Shown piece by piece: positions 15,007 to 22,383 of a stretch of DNA of 29,795 nt (its first letter is position 1; each line of letters begins with the position of its first letter). The notes below the pieces were generated by a model. The model saw only the letters and a list, made by a program, of their open reading frames with translations, made no database searches and had not been told where the DNA came from. Origin of the DNA: CAVSUR01 sp052143655 (GTDB lineage: Bacteria; Actinomycetota; Actinomycetes; Streptosporangiales; Streptosporangiaceae); NCBI GenBank assembly GCA_052143655.1, contig JBKQSL010000268.1:1-29795 (forward strand), written 5' to 3'. The position numbers were made by a program, and so were the translations under genes.

Positions 15007-15717
15007 ATGACCCGTGCCCGGCTCGATAAGCGGCCCGCCGATGTCTCGGCCATGTTCGATCTGGTTGCTGACCGCTATGACCTGCTGAACGACACGCTGT
15101 CCCTGGGCCAGGACCGGCTCTGGCGCAGGGCAGTGGCCCGGGCGGTCGGGGCCGGCCCGGGTGAAGTGGTGCTGGACCTGGCCGCCGGCACCGGCACCTC
15201 GGCCCGTACCTGCACCGCCGCCGGGGCGCACGCGATTGCGTGCGATTTCTCGCTGGGGATGCTGACCGTGGGCGCACGGCGCCCGGCCCCGCGGGTGCGG
15301 TTCGTGGCCGGCGACGCGCTGGCGCTGCCGTTCCGCAGTGGTTTCTTCGACGCGGCCACGATCTCCTTCGGCCTGCGCAACGTGGCGGACACGGACCAGG
15401 CGCTGGCCGAGCTGCTGCGGGTGACCAGGCCCGGCGGGCGGCTGGTGGTGTGCGAGTTCAGCCATCTGCCCGTGCGCTCGCTGGACGCGCTGTACAGCCG
15501 GTACCTGGCGGCGGCGCTGCCGGCGGTCGCCCGGCGGCTATCGGGCAACGCCGAGGCCTATGACTACCTCGCCGAGTCGATCCGGGACTGGCCCGGCCAG
15601 CCCGAGCTGGCCCGGCGGATCGGCGCGGCCGGCTGGTCAGCGGCGCGCTGGCGGAATCTCAGCGGCGGCATCGTGGCCGTGCACACCGCGGTCCGCCCCG
15701 GGGGGCCGCGACGGTGA
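15007..15717 (+). CDS. menG: Demethylmenaquinone methyltransferase (UbiE/MenG)
   Basis: The protein has 236 residues. MFDLVADRYDLLNDTLSLGQ (16-35) is the UbiE/COQ5 family signature near the N-terminus. VVLDLAAGTGTSA (54-66) is SAM motif I, VRFVAGDALALPF (97-109) is motif II, and ISFGLRNVADTDQAL (119-133) carries the second UbiE signature (FGLRN). It methylates demethylmenaquinone with SAM to give menaquinone, the last or near-last step of quinone synthesis, at the membrane surface. It is a little longer than compact homologues at the C-terminus only. It lies directly upstream of a quinone-reductase-family gene and the nuo operon, a known actinobacterial arrangement. The start is likely leaderless. 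Confidence 0.9.
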   Translation: MTRARLDKRPADVSAMFDLVADRYDLLNDTLSLGQDRLWRRAVARAVGAGPGEVVLDLAAGTGTSARTCTAAGAHAIACDFSLGMLTVGARRPAPRVRFVAGDALALPFRSGFFDAATISFGLRNVADTDQALAELLRVTRPGGRLVVCEFSHLPVRSLDALYSRYLAAALPAVARRLSGNAEAYDYLAESIRDWPGQPELARRIGAAGWSAARWRNLSGGIVAVHTAVRPGGPRR

Positions 15718-15784
15718 CCGGCCCTCGGCATCCCGCGGCCGCCAGCCGTGGCAGGGTGTCGCGACGGCGCCTGCGGCTACGGTC

Positions 15785-15790
15785 TAGACT
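15785..15790 (+). promoter_or_regulatory. -10 element of the reductase-nuo promoter
   Basis: TAGACT is a good actinobacterial -10 (TANNNT). Transcription would start near 15797, just ahead of the inverted repeat at 15802-15821. The expected -35 region is GC-rich with no strong TTGACA-like box, so activity may depend on the -10 and its flank. Confidence 0.5.
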
Positions 15791-15801
15791 GCCGGTGAGT
15801 A

Positions 15802-15821
15802 CTTGTGAAGCTGTTCACAAG
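15802..15821. promoter_or_regulatory. Rex-type operator (redox-sensing repressor site)
   Basis: CTTGTGAA (15802-15809), GCTG, TTCACAAG (15814-15821) is a perfect 8+8 inverted repeat. The core TTGTGAA-N4-TTCACAA is the consensus operator of Rex, the NADH/NAD+-sensing repressor of Gram-positive bacteria; the Streptomyces ROP site (TGTGAA...TTCACA) has the same spacing. It starts about 12 bases after the -10 box and ends 17 bases before the GTG of the reductase gene, so a bound dimer pair would block transcription start. In Streptomyces, Rex targets include cyd and nuo genes. High NADH would release Rex and raise expression of complex I. The rex gene itself is not in this window. Confidence 0.85.
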
Positions 15822-15838
15822 ACAGTCAGGACGGGTCC

Positions 15839-17263
15839 GTGACCGAGCAAGATCCTGCTTCGGGCGCGCCGGACTTGGCCCCGAGCGATCCCGCCACGGC
15901 CAGCCGCAGCGCGCCTGCCGAGCATGCCGCCGCGCCGCCGCGAGGCCCCCGGGCGGATTCCCGCTCCGAGGCGATGAGCGGCCTGCCGGACGCCGCTCCC
16001 GTCGGCCTGCCTGACGTAGCTCCCGCCGGGGACAGCGCTGACGTCATCATCGTGGGCGCCGGCCCGGCTGGGTCGGCAGCTGCCTACTACCTGGCCAGCG
16101 CCGGGCTGGACGTGCTGGTGCTGGAGAAGACCCGGTTCCCGCGCGAGAAAGTGTGCGGCGACGGGCTGACCCCGCGTGCGGTCAAGGCGCTGACCGCGAT
16201 GGGCGTAGCCACCCCGGAAAGCGAGGGGTGGCTGCGGAACAAGGGGCTGCGCATCATCGGCGGCGGCGGGCGGATGGAGCTGCCGTGGCCCGAGCTGTCG
16301 GCATATCCGGGTTACGGGATGGTCCGGACCCGGCTGGACTTCGACCAGATCCTGGCCGGGCACGCGGCGAAGTCCGGGGCGCGGCTGCTGGAGGGCGTCA
16401 ACGTCACCGGCCCGCTGCTAGACGACCGCACCGGCCGCATCACCGGGGTCCACTCACAGGGCCGGAAGTTCACCAGCCGCCTGGTCATCGCCGCCGACGG
16501 GAACTCCTCCCGGCTGTCGGTGGCGATGGGCCTGCGCAAGCGGGACGACCGGCCGCTTGGCGTGGCGGTGCGCACCTACTACGCGACCCCGCGGCACGAC
16601 GACGACTACCTGGAGGCCTGGCTCGACCTGTGGGACGGCAGCCAGCTGCTGCCCGGGTACGGCTGGATCTTCGGCATGGGAGACGGGACCTCCAACGTAG
16701 GCCTCGGCCTGCTGAACACTTCCGCGTCGTTCGGCCACATCGACTACCGTGACCTGCTGCGCCGCTGGCTGGACGCGATGCCCGCCGAGTGGGGGCTGAC
16801 GGAGGAGAACCGTACCCAGCCGGTCCGCGGCGCGGCGCTGCCGATGGGCTTCAACCGCACCCCGCACTACACCCGGGGCCTGCTGCTGGTCGGTGATGCG
16901 GGCGGGATGGTCAACCCGTTCAACGGCGAGGGCATCGCCTACGCCCTCGAGTCCGGCGAGATGGCCGCCCAGGTCGTGGCGCAGGCACTCGCCCGGCCCA
17001 CCGCCGCGGGCGCCGAGCGGGCGCTGGCGGCCTACCCGGGGATCCTCAAGGACGCCTACGGCGGCTACTACACGCTGGGCCGCGCCTTCGTCGAGCTCAT
17101 CGGCCAGCCGTCGTTCATGCGGTTCGCCACCCGGCACAGCATCAGGCGCCCGGCGGTGATGCGCTTCGTCATGAAGCTGCTGGCCAACCTGACCGAGACC
17201 CGCGGTGGCGATGCGATGGACCGCCTCATCAACGCGGTGTCTAAGATGACGCCGGCGGCATAG
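15839..17263 (+). CDS. MenJ-like / geranylgeranyl reductase family FAD-dependent oxidoreductase
   Basis: The protein has 474 residues from GTG 15839, with AGGACGGG just upstream. Residues 1-66 are a Pro/Ala/Ser-rich leader; an internal ATG at 15974 would remove most of it. DVIIVGAGPAGSAAAYYL (68-85) is the FAD dinucleotide-binding motif, and VLVLEKTRFPREKVCGDGL (92-110) is the conserved K.P..K.CG(D)G segment of the geranylgeranyl reductase family. VIAADGNSSRL is the DG motif. LLVGDAGGMVNPFNGEGI binds the FAD pyrophosphate/ribityl. Its position between menG and nuoA matches mycobacterial MenJ-like context, where the enzyme saturates one isoprene of menaquinone. Chlorophyll synthesis is excluded by context. 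It is the first gene behind the Rex-type operator. Confidence 0.85.
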   Translation: MTEQDPASGAPDLAPSDPATASRSAPAEHAAAPPRGPRADSRSEAMSGLPDAAPVGLPDVAPAGDSADVIIVGAGPAGSAAAYYLASAGLDVLVLEKTRFPREKVCGDGLTPRAVKALTAMGVATPESEGWLRNKGLRIIGGGGRMELPWPELSAYPGYGMVRTRLDFDQILAGHAAKSGARLLEGVNVTGPLLDDRTGRITGVHSQGRKFTSRLVIAADGNSSRLSVAMGLRKRDDRPLGVAVRTYYATPRHDDDYLEAWLDLWDGSQLLPGYGWIFGMGDGTSNVGLGLLNTSASFGHIDYRDLLRRWLDAMPAEWGLTEENRTQPVRGAALPMGFNRTPHYTRGLLLVGDAGGMVNPFNGEGIAYALESGEMAAQVVAQALARPTAAGAERALAAYPGILKDAYGGYYTLGRAFVELIGQPSFMRFATRHSIRRPAVMRFVMKLLANLTETRGGDAMDRLINAVSKMTPAA

Positions 17264-17328
17264 CCATAACACCGATATCGCCGCCCGGCAAGGACGCGGG
17301 CAGCCTGACTCCAAGGGGGTGACTGGGC

Positions 17329-17685
17329 ATGAGCCTCTATGTGCCGATCCTGATCCTCGGCGCACTCGCGGCGGTGTTCGCCATTTTGTCGCTGGTCATG
17401 GGGGCCATGGTCGGCCCCAAGCGGTGGAACCGGGCCAAGCTCGAGGCGTACGAGTGCGGGATCGAGCCGACACCCAAGCCAGCGGGCATCCGGTTCCCGG
17501 TGAAGTACTACCTGACCGCGATGCTCTTCATCGTGTTCGACATCGAGATCATCTTCCTCTACCCGTGGGCGGTAGCCTTCGACAGGCTCGGCGTCTTCGG
17601 GCTGGTCGAGATGGTGACGTTCATTGCCACGGTGCTCGTCGCGTACGCCTACGTCTGGCGGCGCGGCGGTCTGGAATGGGATTAA
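17329..17685 (+). CDS. nuoA: NADH-quinone oxidoreductase subunit A
   Basis: The protein has 118 residues, normal length for NuoA/ND3, starting at ATG 17329 after AAGGGGGTG. It has three membrane helices (about 5-28, 62-84, 90-108). The loop between helices 1 and 2 holds LEAYECGIEPTP (38-49), including the conserved YECG cysteine of the ND3 loop that lines the quinone channel. Helix 2 has the acidic FDIEIIFLYPW (69-79) signature. It joins the membrane arm to the quinone site. It lies 65 bases after the reductase gene with no terminator between, so it is probably in the same transcript. Confidence 0.95.
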   Translation: MSLYVPILILGALAAVFAILSLVMGAMVGPKRWNRAKLEAYECGIEPTPKPAGIRFPVKYYLTAMLFIVFDIEIIFLYPWAVAFDRLGVFGLVEMVTFIATVLVAYAYVWRRGGLEWD

Positions 17686-17689
17686 CCCG

Positions 17690-18310
17690 ATGGGCCTGGA
17701 AGAGAAGCTGCCGGCCGGCGTGCTGCTGACGTCGGTCGAGAAACTGGCAGGGTACGCGCGCAAAAGCTCGGTCTGGCCCGCGACCTTCGGGCTGGCCTGC
17801 TGCGCGATCGAGCTGATGTCCACCGGCGGCCCGCGGCACGACCTGGCCCGGTTCGGGATGGAGCGGGCCTCCAATACCCCGCGCCAGGCGGACCTGATGA
17901 TCGTGGCCGGGCGGGTCAGCCAGAAGATGGCGCCGGTACTGCGGCAGATCTACGACCAGATGGCCGAGCCCAAGTGGGTCATCTCGATGGGGGTATGCGC
18001 CTCCAGCGGCGGGATGTTCAACAACTACGCGATCGTGCAGGGCGTGGACCACGTGGTGCCGGTGGACATCTACCTGCCCGGCTGCCCGCCGCGGCCGGAG
18101 ATGCTGCTGGACGCGATCGTCAAGCTGCACGACAAGATCCAGAACATGAAGCTCGGCGTCAACCGCGATCAGCAGATCACCGAGCTGGAGCAGGCCCGGC
18201 TGCGGCGGCTGCCGCTGGTGGCCGGCACCGGCGTGCCGGGGGCCAGTGGCGACGGCCAGCCGGGCGCGGTCTCGGGCGCCGCGCAGGAAACGGCCGGAGC
18301 AGGACAATGA
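17690..18310 (+). CDS. nuoB: NADH-quinone oxidoreductase subunit B
   Basis: The protein has 206 residues from ATG 17690, four bases after the nuoA stop. FGLACCAIELM (33-43) supplies the tandem Cys37-Cys38. VCASSGGMFNNY and LPGCPPRPE supply the other two ligands of the terminal 4Fe-4S cluster N2, which passes electrons to menaquinone. The usual GGP.HDLARFGMERAS region follows. The last about 40 residues are an Ala/Gly-rich extension beyond the bacterial core length of about 160-170, seen in other actinobacteria. The stop overlaps the nuoC start (ATGA). Confidence 0.95.
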   Translation: MGLEEKLPAGVLLTSVEKLAGYARKSSVWPATFGLACCAIELMSTGGPRHDLARFGMERASNTPRQADLMIVAGRVSQKMAPVLRQIYDQMAEPKWVISMGVCASSGGMFNNYAIVQGVDHVVPVDIYLPGCPPRPEMLLDAIVKLHDKIQNMKLGVNRDQQITELEQARLRRLPLVAGTGVPGASGDGQPGAVSGAAQETAGAGQ

Positions 18311-19047
18311 CCAGCCAGCCGGGGACCGCCGATGACGGCCCCGATGGGGCAGCGCCGGATCCGGCGGCGCTGGCCGGCCGGGAGCGGCTGTCCGAGCAGG
18401 TGGCCCGGACGGGCATGTTCGGAGTCACCACGACCGGGGACACCTCGGGCTACGGCGGCCTGAAGGTCCGCCGGGCGCCGCCGCTGTCCAGCCCGCGGCC
18501 GTACGGCTCCTATTTCGACGAGATCGCCGACGGGCTGTCCGGCGCGCTGGAGGCGTCCGCGCTCAGCTTCGGCGACACGGTCGAGCGGGTTGTGGTCGCG
18601 AACGGCGAGCTGACCTTCCATGTGCGCAGGCAGCACCTGCCCGCGCTGGCGCAGCGGCTGCGCGACGAGCCGGCGCTGGCCTTCGAGCTGTGCACCGGGG
18701 TATCCGGCGTGCACTACCCGGCTGATGCCGGCCGGGAGCTGCACGCGGTCTACCATCTGGTCTCGCTGACGCACAACCGGCGGCTGCGGCTGGAGGCCGC
18801 CGCGCCGGACGCCGACCCGCAGATCCCGTCCCTGGTCGGGGTGTACCCGACCTGCGACTGGCACGAGCGGGAGACGTGGGACTTCTTCGGCATCATCTTC
18901 ACCGGGCACCCGGCGCTGACCAGGATCGAGATGCCCGACGACTGGAAGGGCCACCCGCAGCGCAAGGACTACCCGCTGGGCGGCATCCCGGTGGAGTACC
19001 GCGGCGCCACGGTACCGCCCCCGGACGAGCGGAGGCACTACCAATGA
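18307..19047 (+). CDS. nuoC: NADH-quinone oxidoreductase subunit C (30-kDa type)
   Basis: The protein has 246 residues, starting at ATG 18307 overlapping the nuoB stop. The first about 70 residues are a variable, Pro/Gly-rich leader. The conserved end reads VGVYPTCDWHERETWDFFGI, then HPALTRIEMPDDW and RKDYPLGG, the 30-kDa subunit signature (here with T-C-D-W in place of the usual A-N-W). It forms part of the peripheral arm beside NuoD and the quinone site. C and D are separate genes, unlike the fused NuoCD of Escherichia coli. The stop overlaps the nuoD start (ATGA). Confidence 0.95.
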   Translation: MTSQPGTADDGPDGAAPDPAALAGRERLSEQVARTGMFGVTTTGDTSGYGGLKVRRAPPLSSPRPYGSYFDEIADGLSGALEASALSFGDTVERVVVANGELTFHVRRQHLPALAQRLRDEPALAFELCTGVSGVHYPADAGRELHAVYHLVSLTHNRRLRLEAAAPDADPQIPSLVGVYPTCDWHERETWDFFGIIFTGHPALTRIEMPDDWKGHPQRKDYPLGGIPVEYRGATVPPPDERRHYQ

Positions 19048-20393
19048 CCGCTCAGGATACCTCCGTCGGCGCCACGGCGGAGGAGGGCCGCGTCTACACC
19101 GTCGGCGGCCAGGACTGGGACGAGGTCGTCGCCGCGGCCGAGGCCGCGGAGGAATCCGGCGAGGCCAGGCTGGTCGTGAACATGGGACCGCAGCACCCGT
19201 CCACGCACGGCGTGCTGCGGCTGATCCTGACGCTCGACGGCGAGACGGTGACTGAGCTGCGGCCGGTGATCGGCTACCTGCACACCGGCATCGAGAAGAA
19301 CATCGAGTTCCGGACGTGGACGCAGGGCGTCGCGTTCTGCACCCGGATGGACTACCTCTCGCCGCTGTTCAACGAGACCGCCTACTGCCTGGCCACCGAG
19401 AAGCTGCTCGGCATCACCGACGCGATCCCCGACCGGGCGTCGGTGATCCGGGTGCTGATGATGGAGCTGAACCGGATCTCCTCGCACCTGACGGCGATCG
19501 GCACGTTCGGCATGGAGCTCGGCGCCACCACCGTGTTCCTGTACGGGATGCGCGAGCGGGAGAAGACGCTCGACCTGTTCGAGCTGATCACCGGGCTGCG
19601 AATGAACCACGCCTACATCCGGCCCGGCGGGGTGTCCCAGGACCTGCCGGCCGGGGCGCTGGAGCGGATCCGCGAGTACCTGGCGGTGATGCCGGGCCTG
19701 CTCGGCGAGATCCGCGCACTGCTCGACGCCAGCCCGGTGTACCTGGCCCGGACTAAGAACATCGCCTTCCTCGACCTGGCCGGCTGCATGTCGCTGGGGG
19801 TCACCGGGCCGATGCTGCGCTCGACCGGGCTGCCCTGGGACCTGCGCAAGAGCCAGCCGTACTGCGGTTACGAGACCTATGAGTTCGACGTGCCGGTGCA
19901 GACCAGCTGCGACGCATTCGGCCGCTACCTGGTCCGGATGGACGAGATGGACCAGTCACTGCGCATCGTCGGGCAGTGCGTCGACCGGCTGTCGGGGTCC
20001 CGCCCGGCGCACGACCCGGTGATGATCGAGGACAAGAAGATCGGCTGGCCGGCCCGGCTGGCGCTCGGGCCAGACGGCCTGGGTAACTCGCCCGATCACA
20101 TCGCGCACATCATGGGCCAGTCCATGGAGGCGCTGATCCACCACTTCAAGCTGGTGACCGAGGGTTTCCGGGTGCCGGCCGGGCAGGTGTACGCGGCGGT
20201 CGAGTCGCCGCGCGGCGAGCTTGGCTGCCACGCCGTCAGCGACGGCGGCACCCGGCCGTACCGGGTGCACTTCCGCGACCCGTCGTTCACCAACCTGCAG
20301 GCGGTGTCGGCGATGAGCGAAGGCGGCATGGTGGCCGACATAATCGCCGCGGTCGCGTCCATCGACCCGGTGATGGGAGGAGTCGACAGGTAA
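19044..20393 (+). CDS. nuoD: NADH-quinone oxidoreductase subunit D (49-kDa type)
   Basis: The protein has 449 residues from ATG 19044, with GGAGG about 10 bases upstream. VVNMGPQHPSTHGVLRL (44-60) contains His51 and His55 of the quinone-site loop. GYLHTGIEKNIEFRTW, the central MELNRISSHL and the C-terminal end GVDR complete the family pattern. It is related to NiFe hydrogenase large subunits but lacks their metal-binding Cys pairs. It forms the menaquinone pocket with NuoB. The first 40 residues are an acidic, Ala-rich extension. The stop overlaps the nuoE start by one base (TAATG). Confidence 0.95.
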   Translation: MTAQDTSVGATAEEGRVYTVGGQDWDEVVAAAEAAEESGEARLVVNMGPQHPSTHGVLRLILTLDGETVTELRPVIGYLHTGIEKNIEFRTWTQGVAFCTRMDYLSPLFNETAYCLATEKLLGITDAIPDRASVIRVLMMELNRISSHLTAIGTFGMELGATTVFLYGMREREKTLDLFELITGLRMNHAYIRPGGVSQDLPAGALERIREYLAVMPGLLGEIRALLDASPVYLARTKNIAFLDLAGCMSLGVTGPMLRSTGLPWDLRKSQPYCGYETYEFDVPVQTSCDAFGRYLVRMDEMDQSLRIVGQCVDRLSGSRPAHDPVMIEDKKIGWPARLALGPDGLGNSPDHIAHIMGQSMEALIHHFKLVTEGFRVPAGQVYAAVESPRGELGCHAVSDGGTRPYRVHFRDPSFTNLQAVSAMSEGGMVADIIAAVASIDPVMGGVDR

Positions 20394-21079
20394 TGGCGCT
20401 GAGCAACGAAGCGCGCGCTCGGCTGGAGCCAGACGCCGCCGAGATCATCGGCCGCTACCCGCGGCCGCGCTCCGCGCTGCTGCCGCTGCTGCACCTGGTG
20501 CAGGCCGAGGAAGGCTACGTGTCGCAGGACGGGATCGCGTTCTGCGCCGAGCAGCTCGGCCTGTCCGAGGCCGAGATCACCGCGGTGGTCTCCTTCTACA
20601 CCATGTACAAGCGGCGGCCGGTGGGCGAGTACCACGTCGGCGTGTGCACGAACACGCTGTGCGCCGTGATGGGCGGCGACGCGATCTTCGCCGACCTGAA
20701 GGAGCACCTGGACATCGGCAACGATGAGACCACGCCGGACGGCAAGGTCACGCTGGAGCACCTGGAGTGCAACGCGGCCTGCGACTACGCACCGGTGGTC
20801 ATGGTGAACTGGGAGTTCTTCGACAACATGACCCCGCGGGCCGCCCGCGAGCTGGTGGATGCCCTGCGGGCGGGCGAGAGCGTCGCGCCCGCCCGCGGCG
20901 CGCCGCGGCTGTGCAGCTGGAAGGAAGCCGCCCGGATCCTCGCCGGGTTCCCCGACGACCAGGCCGCGCTCGGTCACACCGCAGGCCCGGCCACGATCGC
21001 GGGCCTGCGCATTGCCAAGGAACACGGCTGGGAGCCGGACGCTCCCGGCGCGACGACGACATCCGGGGGGCGGGCGTGA
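20393..21079 (+). CDS. nuoE: NADH-quinone oxidoreductase subunit E (24-kDa type)
   Basis: The protein has 228 residues. The four ligands of 2Fe-2S cluster N1a are Cys85 and Cys90 (VCTNTLC) and Cys126 and Cys130 (ECNAAC). The helical N-terminal part with RSALLPLLHLVQAEEGYVS and the FYTMY segment are typical. The C-terminal about 75 residues (from SWKEAARILAGF) exceed the Escherichia coli length of 166 and occur in other actinobacterial NuoE. It pairs with NuoF in the NADH-oxidising tip. The stop overlaps the nuoF GTG start (GTGA). Confidence 0.95.
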   Translation: MALSNEARARLEPDAAEIIGRYPRPRSALLPLLHLVQAEEGYVSQDGIAFCAEQLGLSEAEITAVVSFYTMYKRRPVGEYHVGVCTNTLCAVMGGDAIFADLKEHLDIGNDETTPDGKVTLEHLECNAACDYAPVVMVNWEFFDNMTPRAARELVDALRAGESVAPARGAPRLCSWKEAARILAGFPDDQAALGHTAGPATIAGLRIAKEHGWEPDAPGATTTSGGRA

Positions 21080-22383
21080 GTTCCGTGCTGCTGCCGGTGC
21101 TGACCGCCCGGTGGGACGAGCCCGACTCGTTCACCCTGGCGGCCTACCGCCGGGCTGGCGGGTACCAGGCGCTGCCCAAGGCCCTGGGCATGGACCCCGA
21201 CGACATCATCGCCATGGTGAAGGCCTCCGGACTGCGCGGCCGCGGCGGGGCCGGCTTCCCCACCGGGATGAAGTGGGGCTTCATCCCGCAGGGCGACGAC
21301 AAGCCGCACTACCTGGTGGTGAACGCCGACGAGTCGGAGCCTGGCACCTGCAAGGACATCCCGACGATGCTGGCCAACCCGCAGGCGCTGATCGAGGGCG
21401 CGATCATCGCGGCCTACGCGATCCGGGCGGACAAGGCCTTCATCTACATTCGCGGCGAGGTGCTGCACGTTATCCGGCGGCTGCATCACGCGGTCGCCGA
21501 GGCCTACGCCGCCGGCTACCTCGGCCGGGACATCCTCGGGTCGGGCTTCAGCCTGGACCTCGTCGTGCACGCGGGCGCAGGCGCCTACGAGTGCGGCGAG
21601 GAGACCGCGCTGCTCGACTCGCTGGAGGGGTTCCGCGGCCAGCCGCGGCTCAAGCCGCCGTTCCCGGCGATCGCGGGCCTGTACGCCTGCCCGACGGTGG
21701 TCAACAACGTCGAGTCGATCGCCAGCGTCCCCTACATCGTCGCCCAGGGCGCGGAGACGTTCGCGGCGCTCGGCACGGAGAAGTCCAAGGGATTCGGCAT
21801 CTTCTCGCTGTCCGGGCACGTCACCACGCCGGGCCAGTACGAGGCGCCGCTCGGCGTCACGCTGCGCGAGCTGCTGGACCTGGCCGGCGGCGTGCGGGCC
21901 GGCCACGAGCTGAAGTTCTGGACCCCCGGCGGGTCGTCCACCCCGATCTTCACCGCCGAGCACCTCGGCGTCCCGCTCGACTTCGAGGACGTGGGCAGCG
22001 CCGGATCCATGCTGGGCACCCGGGCCCTGCAGATCTTCGACGACACGACCTGCATCGTGCGGGCCACACTGCGCTGGAACGAGTTCTACGAGCACGAGTC
22101 GTGCGGCAAGTGCACGCCGTGCCGCGAAGGCACCTACTGGATGACCCAGATCCTGGAAGACCTGGAGCAGGGCAAGGGCAACGACGCTGACCTCGACAGG
22201 CTGCTCGACATCTGCGACAACATGCTGGGCCGGGTCTTCTGCCCGCTCGGCGACGGCGCGATCAGCCCGGTGGTCTCGTCCATCAAGTACTTCCGGGACG
22301 AGTACACCGAGCACCAGAAGCGGGGCGGCTGCCCGCTCGACCCCGCAGCCGCCGCACTCTTCGCCACGGAGCCAGCCCGATGA
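21076..22383 (+). CDS. nuoF: NADH-quinone oxidoreductase subunit F (51-kDa, NADH/FMN-binding)
   Basis: The protein has 435 residues from GTG 21076, overlapping the nuoE stop. GLRGRGGAGFPTGMKW (52-67) is the glycine-rich NADH-binding loop. NADESEPGTCKD (83-94) and AYECGEETALLDSLEG (170-185) form the FMN site. Cys343, Cys346, Cys349 (SCGKCTPC) and Cys389 ligate 4Fe-4S cluster N3. It takes the hydride from NADH to FMN and is the entry point of the complex. Longer upstream open frame is only overlap with nuoE. The stop overlaps the nuoG start (ATGA). Confidence 0.96.
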   Translation: MSSVLLPVLTARWDEPDSFTLAAYRRAGGYQALPKALGMDPDDIIAMVKASGLRGRGGAGFPTGMKWGFIPQGDDKPHYLVVNADESEPGTCKDIPTMLANPQALIEGAIIAAYAIRADKAFIYIRGEVLHVIRRLHHAVAEAYAAGYLGRDILGSGFSLDLVVHAGAGAYECGEETALLDSLEGFRGQPRLKPPFPAIAGLYACPTVVNNVESIASVPYIVAQGAETFAALGTEKSKGFGIFSLSGHVTTPGQYEAPLGVTLRELLDLAGGVRAGHELKFWTPGGSSTPIFTAEHLGVPLDFEDVGSAGSMLGTRALQIFDDTTCIVRATLRWNEFYEHESCGKCTPCREGTYWMTQILEDLEQGKGNDADLDRLLDICDNMLGRVFCPLGDGAISPVVSSIKYFRDEYTEHQKRGGCPLDPAAAALFATEPAR

